A stretch of DNA of 64,000 nt from JBAXTE01 sp963556065 (GCA_963556065.3 CAUVYH020000021.1:3472-67471); one strand, 5' to 3'; positions 36,476 to 45,645 are shown, counted from the stretch's first letter. Made by a program: numbers and translations. Notes: generated by a model not told the origin, from the sequence alone.

Positions 36476-37951
36476 TTATAGGTAGTCTATTCCAATTTTT
36501 TTAAAGAGCTGTTTTGAGCGGGCTGTTATTTCCGATCGATTCCATTGTCCTCGTATTTTTATTTGATAAATTGATTTTGCCAGTTCGATTATGTCTTTTG
36601 GCGAATGTTTAGATATGAGTTTCGCCTGTTTCAACCGGCTATAGAGTTTGTAATAAGCCATCATCGCTATGAAATTAGCCATCAGCCATCCTTCTAACAC
36701 GTGTCTGTCTTGCATGTACATCCTGTCGGCTTGAAGGAAATTCTTGTAACTGTCAAACATTACTTCAACATCATTCCTTTGCTTATAGGCTTCGTAAAGT
36801 TCTTGTGGTGTCTGGGTCTCTTCATCTTCAAGCTTTGACACAAGTGTAAGAGTCCCAAAACCTTCCATCTTGTCATAAAACTTTTCTTCAGAATATTTTT
36901 CAGGATGCGATTTTATGCGCATCAGATAATCCACTTCTTCTTCCACCTTCAGTTTTTCATCCAAGAATGTTACAAGTTTTTTGCCTTCCCTCTCGTATTG
37001 GTAATGCCAGATTATTCTATCCTGAAAAATGAAATGGTTTTTGATCTCTTTTTTATAATTGGCTTGCTGAATCGGCGAAAAGTCGATAAGCTGATTGTTC
37101 CTCCGAAGTGGTATGATGTATTGCAATTTGTTGTCGTTCAACTCCTTGATGTTTTTTTCGCTATAAAATCCCCTGTCGGCAATAAAGACCACGTCTCTGA
37201 CATTCATCTCTTTGATGCAAAGCGACATGGAGCTGATGTCTGTTATGTTTCCATTTATAAGACGGTAATATACGGGGCATTTCATCTGGGCCGAGAATAA
37301 ATACATGAGGCGGATTTGCTCGTCAAAATCGTGAGACGGATTATAGCCTTTAGCATTGATTCCCAACTGTTCAGACACGGTTGAAACATGCGTTGAATCC
37401 ATCATCACAAACTTGTTGCTTCCTTGTCCCGATATGTTTAGCCTCTGCTTCATCCAATCCACCAATGCCTCTCGATTTTGTCCCACGAATTTTAGTGCCT
37501 CCGAAATCTGTTTGCCAGAGATGCTTTCTTTGCTCCACACTTCAGAACAGAAATCGTGCGCATGATAGTTGGGTGCTCTTTTTATGGGCGATTGATAAGC
37601 CCATCGCATCATCGAAAACGATAGTAGCTTTTCAGCAGCATCACCCTTGAAGACAGACTTCAATTCACCAATTTCTTCGGACAACAGATGGGAATACAGG
37701 TTGTAAACACCAAAATTCTTTATGTCAACTTTTGGTAATTGAGCTGCCTTTTGACGAATCAAATCTTTGTCAGATGGCGTAAAGCCTTCTTCCTCGGTGA
37801 TTTTACCCATCAATCGAACCGTTATCTTGTCGGTCCTCTTTTTTTCTTTATTATATTCATATCGTACTTCATACTTGTAGTATATCCCATTGATACATCT
37901 AATTTCTGTACGAGGTTCTTTAAAGGACTGTGCCCATTCCGGTAAATACAT
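36476..37951 (-). CDS. IS1634-like DDE transposase
   Basis: Transposase of about 491 residues from the ATG at 37951. Catalytic residues are visible: the first Asp in KFVMMDSTHVS, the second in VVFIADRGFYSEKN, and the Glu within the YREK-type motif YKQRNDVEVMFDSYKNFL, with the long beta-strand insertion between second Asp and Glu that marks the IS4 superfamily. An upstream TTG at 37975 lies inside the -7 promoter element and is unlikely to be used. The gene stops about 16 bases from the left end of the element. All key residues are present, so it may be active. Confidence 0.9.
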   Translation of the reverse strand: MYLPEWAQSFKEPRTEIRCINGIYYKYEVRYEYNKEKKRTDKITVRLMGKITEEEGFTPSDKDLIRQKAAQLPKVDIKNFGVYNLYSHLLSEEIGELKSVFKGDAAEKLLSFSMMRWAYQSPIKRAPNYHAHDFCSEVWSKESISGKQISEALKFVGQNREALVDWMKQRLNISGQGSNKFVMMDSTHVSTVSEQLGINAKGYNPSHDFDEQIRLMYLFSAQMKCPVYYRLINGNITDISSMSLCIKEMNVRDVVFIADRGFYSEKNIKELNDNKLQYIIPLRRNNQLIDFSPIQQANYKKEIKNHFIFQDRIIWHYQYEREGKKLVTFLDEKLKVEEEVDYLMRIKSHPEKYSEEKFYDKMEGFGTLTLVSKLEDEETQTPQELYEAYKQRNDVEVMFDSYKNFLQADRMYMQDRHVLEGWLMANFIAMMAYYKLYSRLKQAKLISKHSPKDIIELAKSIYQIKIRGQWNRSEITARSKQLFKKIGIDYL

Positions 37952-37972
37952 AAACAATCTAATTAGGTTGTT

Positions 37973-38003
37973 CAAAGGTACAACAAAAATTCTAACAATG
38001 CAA
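37973..38003 (-). promoter_or_regulatory. transposase promoter inside the IS1634-like element
   Basis: Minus strand: TTG (38001-38003), 20-base spacer, TACCTTTG (37973-37980). The -33 TTG lies in the loop of a 14-bp inverted repeat (37986-38020). Confidence 0.65.
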
Positions 38004-38020
38004 GTTATTGTTAGAATTTT
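37986..38020. repeat. 14-bp inverted repeat near the right end of the IS
   Basis: Perfect arms AAAATTCTAACAAT / ATTGTTAGAATTTT separated by GCAAGTT. It overlaps the transposase promoter and could be an operator, or a hairpin that blocks read-in transcription of the transposase. Confidence 0.75.
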
Positions 38021-38312
38021 TTCAACTTTTTTTATTAGACGGGGTAAAATCTTGCGGAGTTAGGGATCAAGGGAAAGGAATCGGGAAAATGATACTTCAA
38101 AATATTATCAAGAACACGCCGACTTGCAATTATATTTTATACGCTTCTCCCGGAAAAGAAAAATTTTATGAAAAAGAAAATTTCAGGCTGTTAAAAACCG
38201 GGATGGCTTTGTTTATTGATAGCGAAAGAATGCAAAAAAAAGGATTTACCGAATAAGAAAATCAGGTAAAAACAATGGGCAGCAAACATGTACCTTTTTA
38301 ACTATATGAACA

Positions 38313-38435
38313 ATGAAAAATATTAGACGGCTAATCTTAATTCCGCTTTTGACTTTTTGCTTGGGGACAACATTTTCTCAAACCGCGGATAGTTTAGGCG
38401 TTTTTTCCTTATTAAACAAGGCTTTCCTATGCTAA
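38313..38435 (+). pseudogene. remnant of an exported protein (signal peptide only)
   Basis: A 40-residue frame beginning MKNIRRLILIPLLTFCLGTT and ending shortly after a signal-peptide cleavage site (FSQ-TADSLG) at a stop. It looks like the first 40 residues of a lost secreted protein; a functional small peptide is less likely. The next gene begins 20 bases on. Confidence 0.4.
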
Positions 38436-38455
38436 CTAATTAGTAGTAAATTAGT

Positions 38456-39043
38456 ATGATAGACAATTACTATGAAATATTGGAGTTAACCCCAAAATCA
38501 GACGACTACAAGATCGCTTTTCATTATAAAAAGCTCTGTAAAAAGCAATTGGTTTCATCTGAATCAAAAGAACAGTTATACAAAATCAACTGCGCTTTTG
38601 AAGTGCTTGGTAATGAGAATATCAGGCAGTACTATGTTATTCTATATCGGGTTTTGATATTGCATAATACAACCAAGATCAGTTCGCAAACAATTGATAA
38701 ATATTTGTCAATCATTGATTTATATGAATTAAAAGCAAAGAAGAAAACAGATAAGATGATTGAAGACAACAAATGTAAGTTTTATACAAATGTAAGTAGG
38801 TCATTGATCGTATTATATCTGATAGCAACTTTAAAACTGTATTCCACCTATCCAAAGTTTACGCTAACACCATTAGCAGCCTTTGCATATATAATTATAG
38901 GGGCGATTTTGTTGGTGGTTCAAAATCAGGATCTTCACTCGTTTTCCAATTTTATGGGTATCTTTCTCCTGTCAATCGGGATAATAATTCAAACTGTTAG
39001 TTTCCGTAAGTTTACAATAGATTTAATGAGCAATAAAATATAA
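38456..39043 (+). CDS. membrane protein with degenerate J-domain
   Basis: A 195-residue protein. Residues 1-65 follow the DnaJ J-domain pattern (NYYEILELTPKSDDYKIAFHY..., then YKINCAFEVLGNENIRQYY), but the HPD tripeptide that stimulates DnaK is absent; KLCKKQL stands at that place. From about 110 on there are two or three hydrophobic helices (SLIVLYLIATLKL, LAAFAYIIIGAILLVV, FMGIFLLSIGIII). It may be a J-like membrane protein with a non-chaperone role. The likeness is by eye only. Confidence 0.55.
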   Translation: MIDNYYEILELTPKSDDYKIAFHYKKLCKKQLVSSESKEQLYKINCAFEVLGNENIRQYYVILYRVLILHNTTKISSQTIDKYLSIIDLYELKAKKKTDKMIEDNKCKFYTNVSRSLIVLYLIATLKLYSTYPKFTLTPLAAFAYIIIGAILLVVQNQDLHSFSNFMGIFLLSIGIIIQTVSFRKFTIDLMSNKI

Positions 39044-39698
39044 GTTCTATTTCTGCACTCTCAAATTCAAGCTCTTCTGAGTTGATAGGTTTATTCGTTT
39101 ATACATTTATAAGGAAACCCAGTCCCATCAATCTTGGTCAATCTTCAATCAATCTTTTTCAATCTTCTCTTTCAGTTTATAAGTTGATAAGGAAACCCAA
39201 TCCCATCAATCTGCTTCAATCTCAAACTTCATACTTCATAATTCATACTTCATAATTCTTACTTCTTAATTCACACTTCGTTCTTCTTTTTCCCGAGAAA
39301 ACAATCCGCCAGCTGGCGGATCATTTCTTCTCGAGGATGCTCGAAAAATTACAAAAATCATAGATTTTTTATTTTTCGGCACACTTTTCACGGAACTCTT
39401 TTTCCCGAAAAACCAGAAATCTCCGATTTCCTTGTTTTTCGAGGATGCTCGAAAAATCACAATCCGCCGGGCCTATACTGAGCCTGCCGAAGTAAGGCGG
39501 ATTTATTTTTCGGCACACGCTTTACTATTCTTTCTTCATACTTCATATTTCTTCCATACTTCGTCTTCGACTTCGCTCAGACTTCGTTCGTTCTACTACT
39601 TCTTCTTCTCACGATTCTTTCTTCTTTCTTCATACTTCTTACTTCTTAATTCATAATCCTTCCTTCTTAATTCCAAATTCCTTACCTTTGCATCGTCT
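39044..39698. repeat. repeat-filled spacer before cca
   Basis: About 655 bases without a gene. It holds iterated words (CTTCATACTT, AATTCATACTT, CTTCTTAATTC), and two copies of a palindromic unit with TCGAGGATGCTCGAAAAAT (39331-39349 and 39440-39458), each leading to a TTATTTTTCGGCACAC end (39369-39384 and 39501-39516). Inside are perfect inverted repeats such as CCGCCAGCTGGCGG. The same family occurs at 15201-15286. One frame on the minus strand here is only repeat sequence. Confidence 0.7.
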
Positions 39699-41111
39699 AT
39701 GAAATTAGAAGCAGAAAAATACATATCTCATCCCGTTTTTAAGGTGATTGGCGCATGTGCCGACGAAATGAATATCTCTTGTTATGTAATCGGGGGATTT
39801 GTCCGCGATTCCATTATGGGGCGACAGTCATCCGATATTGACGTGGTGGCCATTGGCTCCGGTGTGGAGCTGGCTTGTGCCGTTGCCAAGAAGTTACATG
39901 TTGAGGTTGCCGTGTTCAAAAGTTTTGGTACGGCCATGCTCAAGTATCATGGGGTAGAGGTGGAGTTCGTGGGGGCTCGCAAGGAGTCGTACCGCACCGA
40001 TTCGCGGAAACCGATTGTGGAAGACGGCACCTTGGAGGACGATCAGAACCGCAGGGATTTTACCATTAATGCCATGGCCATTGGTCTCGATGCCAAAAAT
40101 TATGGAATCTTGCTCGATCCCTTCCATGGACTCGAAGATATTAAAAATAAAATCATCCGGACTCCGCTCGATCCCGATATCACTTTTTCGGACGATCCGT
40201 TGCGGATGATGCGCGCCATTCGCTTTTCCACCCAGTTGAGGTTCATGATTGAGGAGGAAACGCTGCAGAGCATCACGCGTCAGGCTTCCCGCATCGACAT
40301 TATTTCCAAGGAACGGATTGCCGAGGAACTCAATAAAATCATCTTGAGTAATGTGCCTTCGCGGGGCTTTATGTTGCTCGATAAAACAGGATTGTTGCCA
40401 TTGGTGTTCCCTGAATTTTCGAAGCTCAAGGGCATCGATGTGGTTGAGGGCAGAGCCCATAAGGATAATTTCTATCATACACTGCAAGTACTGGACAATA
40501 TTTGCAATGGCACCGATGACTTATGGTTGCGTTGGGCTGCCGTGTTGCACGATATAGCCAAACCCACCACCAAAAAATATGAACCGGGTCATGGATGGAC
40601 GTTCTACCAACATGAGTTTATCGGCGCTAAGATGATTCCGGGCATATTCCAGAAAATGAAACTGCCCTTGAATGAAAAAATGAAGTATGTTCAGAAGTTG
40701 GTTAGCCTACATCTGCGTCCGATTATTTTGGCGGAAGAGATTGTTACCGATTCGGCGGTTCGCAGGTTGCTTTTTGATGCCGGCGATGATATCGATGATC
40801 TGATGTTGCTTTGCGAAGCGGATATCACGTCTAAAAATTCGGAAAAGGTCAAGAAATACATGCGTAATTTCGAGGTGGTTCGTCAGAAACTCAAGGAAAT
40901 AGAAGAAAAGGACAAGTTGAGGAACTGGCAACCGCCGATTTCGGGTGAATTGATTATGGAAACCTTTGATATTAAGCCTTCCAAAGTTGTAGGAGATATC
41001 AAAAATGCGATCCGTGAAGCCATCCTTGAAGGAGAAATCCAAAACAACTACGAAGAAGCCTTTGAATTTATGCTTAAAGTTGGTCAGGATTTGGGGCTGA
41101 AGATTTGGTAA
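39699..41111 (+). CDS. cca: CCA tRNA nucleotidyltransferase (HD domain type)
   Basis: Adds or repairs the CCA 3' end of tRNAs. Class II nucleotidyltransferase with YVIGGFVRDSIMGRQSSDID (catalytic D-x-D), the RRDFTINAMAIG motif, DDPLRMMRAIRFSTQL, and a C-terminal HD domain (WAAVLHDIAKPTTKK). The 470 residues match the Bacteroidetes HD-type enzyme. Poly(A) polymerase is the main alternative, but that activity is unusual in this phylum. GC is higher in the middle of this gene than in the neighbouring spacers. It is flanked on both sides by repeat-rich DNA. Confidence 0.93.
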   Translation: MKLEAEKYISHPVFKVIGACADEMNISCYVIGGFVRDSIMGRQSSDIDVVAIGSGVELACAVAKKLHVEVAVFKSFGTAMLKYHGVEVEFVGARKESYRTDSRKPIVEDGTLEDDQNRRDFTINAMAIGLDAKNYGILLDPFHGLEDIKNKIIRTPLDPDITFSDDPLRMMRAIRFSTQLRFMIEEETLQSITRQASRIDIISKERIAEELNKIILSNVPSRGFMLLDKTGLLPLVFPEFSKLKGIDVVEGRAHKDNFYHTLQVLDNICNGTDDLWLRWAAVLHDIAKPTTKKYEPGHGWTFYQHEFIGAKMIPGIFQKMKLPLNEKMKYVQKLVSLHLRPIILAEEIVTDSAVRRLLFDAGDDIDDLMLLCEADITSKNSEKVKKYMRNFEVVRQKLKEIEEKDKLRNWQPPISGELIMETFDIKPSKVVGDIKNAIREAILEGEIQNNYEEAFEFMLKVGQDLGLKIW

Positions 41112-41708
41112 TTTGCTAATGTGTTAATATGCTAATGTGCTAATTGGCTGACGCAAGCTTGTTTTGTCATGCTGACGCAAGGAAGCATCTCTTTGAAATG
41201 ACACAATCAAAAAGACATCTGATGAATTATTTTCACTTTTCACGAACCGGAACGAAGTGGAGTTCAGCGCGATGTAGTGCGATGCGTTGAGATACGCCGA
41301 AACGAGCTTGCCGAACTGAAGCTAATCTTCAAATTATCTCATTTTCAAATCCTGTAAATTCCGTAAATCCTGTCTGATATTTTTAACCCCGCATCATAAT
41401 TTTATCTCATTATTAATAACTTTCGGCTATCTCAATTAGCACATTGTCTCGCATTAGCACATTATCAAATTGGCTATCTCTGCAATCTTCAAATCATCTC
41501 ATTTTCAACCCTGTTAATCCTGTAAATCCCTGTCTGCCGCCAGGCAAGCGGTCTAATTTCTTTTAGACTCGCATCGCGCCTTCGCGGTTCTCTGCGTAAA
41601 AGCTTCTTTAGACTCGCATTGCAACAACTCTTAACTCTTAATTCATAATTCATAACTCTTTGCAATCTTCAAATCATCTCATTTTCAAATTATCAAATCA
41701 AACTTCTG
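41112..41708. repeat. repeat-filled spacer after cca
   Basis: About 600 bases with no gene. Iterated words include AATCTTCAAATCATCTCATTTTCAA (in part, three copies near 41320, 41490 and 41665), CCTGTAAATCC (twice), TTAGACTCGCAT (twice), and TTAGCACATT. One GTCATGCTGACGCAAGGAAGCATCT unit at about 41168-41192 belongs to another dispersed family. Nothing else was recognised. Confidence 0.7.
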
Positions 41709-42656
41709 TTATCCTTTTTTCGTTTTCCGATAGATGAACATTGCTAAAAAGTAAATGCCGAATCCAAAGACAACCAATCCCCAAAGTTTTATCGCAAATA
41801 GAAAGAGTTCTTCGATGATGACGAAACCTATTTTCAATGATTCCATCAACCGGTAGCCGAAACTGGGCTCAAAGCGTTTGGTGTCGCGGTTTGCAATCAT
41901 GTCGTACCTGATTTGGAAATCCTGATAAATGGAGATGTTGACGGTGCTGTATTCAATTTGGTCCAACATGATTAACCGGTCGATTTTGGCGGCATCTGCA
42001 TCTGCTTGTGCATGCAAAGCGGCAAGTCGTGTATTTGTTGATTTTGTCTTGATTTCCGAAGTTTCATCGGCAAAATTTTGATTGCGCAGTTGTTCCAGCT
42101 GGGTTTTCAGCATATCAATATGAATGTCGTTGGCGGTGACGATGCGTTTGTTGATAAACTCCACCAACGGGGTGAGGCTGCGCAGAAAAGTGTCGAGGTT
42201 GTTCTGGGGCATGCGCAAGGTCAGCGCACTTGTGATGACATATTCACTGATCACCACCGACGAATCGTTGGAAATCTCTTTCGTGTTGATACTTTGGATA
42301 TCGTTGCTTAAAGCCGATTCGGTGACAAAACCTCCGAATGATTTGGTCAGATCCTCGATTTTATGAGTGGCATTGTAAACGTTCTTTACCTTGAAATTCA
42401 GGTCGGCGGTGCGGATAAACTTGCGCAAGGTGTCGTAATGGTTAACCACGGCCGCACCCGAAGTCATGTCGTTGCTCTGGATGCTGGTGCTGTCCGTTGC
42501 CGCTGTTTGTTCAGCAAGAGTGTCTATTTTTTTTTCGGCTATTTCCGTTTTGGATAAGAATGGATTTTTACCCTTTTCTTCCTTGTTTTGTCCACATGAA
42601 ATAACGAGTATTCCAACAGAGATGACGAGGACGATATTCCAAAATGCTCTTTTCAT
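41709..42656 (-). CDS. DUF4349 family lipoprotein
   Basis: A 315-residue membrane-anchored protein. The N-terminus MKRAFWNIVLVISVGILVISCGQN has a lipobox (VISC). The DUF4349 core spans about residues 80-280: FIRTADLNFKVKNVYNATHKIEDL, ALTLRMPQNNLDTFLRSL, then a long coiled coil (LKTQLEQLRNQNF...) and IEYSTVNISIYQ. A C-terminal transmembrane helix (LFAIKLWGLVVFGFGIYFLAMFIY) ends it. Family members are often found with stress or envelope genes, but the function is not settled. Confidence 0.85.
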   Translation of the reverse strand: MKRAFWNIVLVISVGILVISCGQNKEEKGKNPFLSKTEIAEKKIDTLAEQTAATDSTSIQSNDMTSGAAVVNHYDTLRKFIRTADLNFKVKNVYNATHKIEDLTKSFGGFVTESALSNDIQSINTKEISNDSSVVISEYVITSALTLRMPQNNLDTFLRSLTPLVEFINKRIVTANDIHIDMLKTQLEQLRNQNFADETSEIKTKSTNTRLAALHAQADADAAKIDRLIMLDQIEYSTVNISIYQDFQIRYDMIANRDTKRFEPSFGYRLMESLKIGFVIIEELFLFAIKLWGLVVFGFGIYFLAMFIYRKTKKG

Positions 42657-42865
42657 ACCTGATATTGTTTAAGTGAATAATGTATCGGGACTTCTAAAAA
42701 ATCATTTTTCAGCGTTAGACTTCAAAATTAAAATCCTCATTTACAGAGGAAAACTGCGGTTTTTAATTTATTGTCTGCCTCAAAAAATTGAATTTTTAGA
42801 AACCCTCTATAATCAACGAGAGAAAATCAAATTTATTTTAACACTTATTAACTTTTTTTAAGAAA

Positions 42866-44815
42866 TCAGCGCGAGATGACAAATTTTAGCCGATGAGAAT
42901 CCTGCGATGTTTTGAGTAGGGCGATATATACTCCATCCGAAAAACGAGGGAGCGGAATGTCCGTTTTTGAAATTTCTGACGATTGAATGAGTTTTCCTTC
43001 CACCGAATAAATTGAAAGTGTACTTCCAAAGAGGTTTTCGGAAACGACCAGTGCATTGGAGGTGGCATCGAAGAAAAACCTACTCTGATCGGATGAAGTG
43101 GTTGATATTCCAACAATTGCGGGTAGGATATTGATCGCCTTGATGGCTTCCACCTTATTGCTGTCGATGGTGTTGTCGCACAACACAAGTTTTAGCTGGT
43201 AGCTGTCGGGACTGACCGATGAGGTGTTCCATTCGGCAATGACGGTATCTTTTGCAGCGTTGAAAACCCGTTCCGTGATTGGAATCCAAGTCGTATCGCT
43301 ACTCTTTTTATAAAACAGCTGATACCACGAAAATCCCATCAACGGGCTGGTTGCCGGTTTTTCGATATACGAGGAACCGACGATTGGAATCATGCTATTT
43401 TGATATCCCGAAGCCGGACGTTCAATGTTGTTGTACCATACGCAACTGTTGTCGTAAGCGATGGGTAATTCGGGCAAGTTCGACTGATTCACGATCAGGA
43501 TGGCCTGACCGGTGGCCATAGCCAAACCGCTAAGCAACGAGGAATATGCCAGTATGGCCATGCCGTTTCCGGTGGCCCTGAAATCGTTTATGGCGGAGGA
43601 GCTGACACAAATCACGGTTGAAGTGTCATTGGCCCAAGTGTAGCCGCCACTTCCATCGACCATGATGTTCTGGCCGGTGACTTTGGATTTTCCCATGCTT
43701 CCGATTTCTCCGACAATGGATCCGGTGAGTTGGATTTCGCTCTGACGGAAGGTGTAGATGCTCCAAGTTCTAACAAAGCAATTGGTCAGATGCAGCGTTT
43801 TGTCGGTCATGGTGGGAGTGAAGTCGCTGTAGGTGGTGTTGTTTACCAGTCCGCTGACGGACATGGTTCCGGGAGTTTCAAACCAGACTCCGATGGCGCG
43901 CAGTGTTGAGTTAGCGATGGTGGTGTTCGAGCCGCTGGCGGGCATCAGCGCCCACATCACGTCGGTGCAAGTGTCCACCTGAATCTGGTAGCCGATGTTT
44001 TGCACACCCGGCAACACATTCGAAAACTGATAGCTTAACACCGTGTCGGGCGCAGGAAAAGTATGGTTTAAAATACCTCCGTTGGGAATATGATGCCACA
44101 GCAGCATGGTGTGTGCCTTGCGAAAGGAGACTTTAACCTGATCGGTGCAGACGAATTCGCCGGCAACATTGGTGCTGTCGATATGAATTTCCCCTTTTTT
44201 ACTCAATCCATTGGTGGCAAACCCATTTTTGGTGACATTTTTCAGGATAAACTGGGCCGAATCGGTGACTACAAAATTGTGGGAAAGCCCGCTAAAGTCC
44301 ATGTACGTGTTGGTGAGACAAATTCTTGCATTGCCCGCAGCCACCAGCGAGCGTTGGTAAAAATACTGTTGCGGAATATATAGCGTGGAATTGTTGGAAA
44401 TGAATGCGGCCGTATTGCCCCAAACCCAAATATCGCCCAAAATGGTGGCGTTGGCATTGTTGAAAACAAGCTTTCCGTCGCCGATGATGAAAATGGGGCC
44501 GTTATGCACCCAAGTTCCGGTAATCACCACCGAATCGTTGGCTGTTTCGCCGATAATCAGGGTGTCGATGTTTTTGGAAGGGGAGAGGTGGGCGATTTTT
44601 TCTTTACCCGCCTCAATCTGCGCCTCATTCCAATGCTTCAAGTACTGAGTGACCCCCGAATTCAATGAATTGTCCGAGGGCACATAATCAACGGATTGGA
44701 TTGTATTCAGATCCATTTGATTGAGCTGTTGTAAACTGGATTGAAGGCTGTTTTGCGCATTCAATATACCAGTAAGGCAAAGTATGGCAATGATGATTCG
44801 GTATTTTAGCTTCAT
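42866..44815 (-). CDS. secreted beta-helix protein with type IX sorting signal
   Basis: Secreted protein of 649 residues with a signal peptide (MKLKYRIIIAILCLTGILNAQ). The central part (about 95-480) is rich in short beta-repeats with Asn/Gly turns (VFNNANATILGDIWVWGN, AAFISNNSTLYIPQQYF), suggesting a right-handed parallel beta-helix. The last 80 residues form a Por/T9SS sorting domain (LFGSTLSIYSVEGKLIQS ... GVYIALLKTSQDSHRLKFVIS). No lyase or hydrolase motif is apparent. GC is higher than in the spacers around it. Function unknown. Confidence 0.75.
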   Translation of the reverse strand: MKLKYRIIIAILCLTGILNAQNSLQSSLQQLNQMDLNTIQSVDYVPSDNSLNSGVTQYLKHWNEAQIEAGKEKIAHLSPSKNIDTLIIGETANDSVVITGTWVHNGPIFIIGDGKLVFNNANATILGDIWVWGNTAAFISNNSTLYIPQQYFYQRSLVAAGNARICLTNTYMDFSGLSHNFVVTDSAQFILKNVTKNGFATNGLSKKGEIHIDSTNVAGEFVCTDQVKVSFRKAHTMLLWHHIPNGGILNHTFPAPDTVLSYQFSNVLPGVQNIGYQIQVDTCTDVMWALMPASGSNTTIANSTLRAIGVWFETPGTMSVSGLVNNTTYSDFTPTMTDKTLHLTNCFVRTWSIYTFRQSEIQLTGSIVGEIGSMGKSKVTGQNIMVDGSGGYTWANDTSTVICVSSSAINDFRATGNGMAILAYSSLLSGLAMATGQAILIVNQSNLPELPIAYDNSCVWYNNIERPASGYQNSMIPIVGSSYIEKPATSPLMGFSWYQLFYKKSSDTTWIPITERVFNAAKDTVIAEWNTSSVSPDSYQLKLVLCDNTIDSNKVEAIKAINILPAIVGISTTSSDQSRFFFDATSNALVVSENLFGSTLSIYSVEGKLIQSSEISKTDIPLPRFSDGVYIALLKTSQDSHRLKFVISR

Positions 44816-45016
44816 ATTTTGATTCTTTATTTATTAAACTCTTTGCTTAAGAAAATAGTTGATAATTACTAAACTGTCATCCTGAGTTAATCGAAGGATT
44901 ATAGTGTGAGCCACCCGCAATAGACACTTTGATAACGTCGATATATCTCCACATTGTACTTGTTTTAATACTTGATTATTTCATCTTTTGAAATTTTATT
45001 TATCAGCTTACTGCAT

Positions 45017-45589
45017 TTACTCCACCTCAATATCATACTTCACCAGCAATCCGGGAATTCCAACCAGTGAGAATTTGGCTTTTTTCAAACGGTTCTGCTC
45101 CGGATCGATTATATAGTTGAAGGAAGTCCTTAAATCGGCTTTTTCCAGATTGGTATGGTCGAACTGGGCGCTGCTGAAGTCGCAGTTGTCGAACAGTGTG
45201 CTGGTCAGGTCGGTTTCGGTGAAATCGGTTTCCTGAAGCAGGCAGTTCTTGAAAGCGGTCTTTTTCATCTTCAACTTGAAGAATGAGGCATAACTCAGGT
45301 TGCATTTCTCGAAACTCATCGCCAGCAGGAACTTGTTGCAATCGAAAAACATCATCCCCAACAGTTTGCAGTTCGTGAATTTCACCTCTTTAAAGGCCGT
45401 ATTCTTAAGTTTGACCATGCTCAGATTGCAATTTTTAAATGTGCAGTCCAAAAAGCTATAATCCGAGAGGTTCAACCCGTTGAAATTGCAATCCGTGAAA
45501 TTGCAATATTCGTAGTTGGCAGCCGGCAAACCGTTTTGGGTGTAGTCGGTTTTTTCAAAGGCCTGGTTTTCTATAAGTTCTTGTGGCAT
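45017..45589 (-). CDS. pentapeptide repeat protein
   Basis: A 190-residue cytosolic protein with about 25 A(D/N)LxX-type pentapeptide repeats (for example CNFTDCNFNGLNLSDYSFLD and NCDFSSAQFDHTNLEKADLR), forming a quadrilateral beta-helix of Qnr/MfpA size. Such proteins can mimic DNA and protect gyrase, but many have other or no known roles; no resistance is implied here. It is followed by a spacer with a 15-bp inverted repeat. Confidence 0.85.
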   Translation of the reverse strand: MPQELIENQAFEKTDYTQNGLPAANYEYCNFTDCNFNGLNLSDYSFLDCTFKNCNLSMVKLKNTAFKEVKFTNCKLLGMMFFDCNKFLLAMSFEKCNLSYASFFKLKMKKTAFKNCLLQETDFTETDLTSTLFDNCDFSSAQFDHTNLEKADLRTSFNYIIDPEQNRLKKAKFSLVGIPGLLVKYDIEVE

Positions 45590-45645
45590 AGTGTCTTTTA
45601 ATTATATTGTTATATCAAAAGTGTCATATTAAGTTGAAGCTTGTA

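Larger units (their letters stand above)
36459..38065. mobile_element. IS4-superfamily (IS1634-like) insertion sequence, about 1,607 bp
   Basis: Terminal inverted repeats share CCCTAACTCCGCA at the left (from 36460) and its complement TGCGGAGTTAGGG at the right (to 38065). The flanks are direct ATCAA repeats at 36454-36458 and 38066-38070. The element holds one transposase gene on the minus strand with its own promoter near the right end. It has cut a GNAT acetyltransferase gene. The one-base uncertainty at the left end affects whether the duplication is 4 or 5 bp. Confidence 0.9.
36222..38256 (+). pseudogene. GNAT-family N-acetyltransferase interrupted by an IS
   Basis: The 5' part (36222-36458) encodes the start of a GNAT domain up to YDVAVLPDYQ; the 3' part (38071-38256) continues GKGIGKMILQNIIKN to the stop. 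Removing 36459-38070 (the element plus one 5-bp ATCAA copy) yields LPDYQGKGIGKM, an intact Q-x-x-G-x-G acetyl-CoA loop, and a protein of about 140 residues. Without removal neither half can bind cofactor. Substrate is unknown. The clean target duplication suggests a recent insertion. Confidence 0.9.

Noticed and set aside
39266..39460. 64-residue frame on the minus strand
   Set aside because: It lies wholly within palindromic repeat units, which explain the repeated peptide pattern.
39044..39698. CRISPR-like repetition
   Set aside because: The repeated words vary in length and spacing, with no uniform spacer length and no cas genes nearby.
45017..45341. 102-residue alternative frame opposite or across the pentapeptide gene
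   Set aside because: Off-frame shadow of a highly periodic gene; the pentapeptide frame explains the periodicity.
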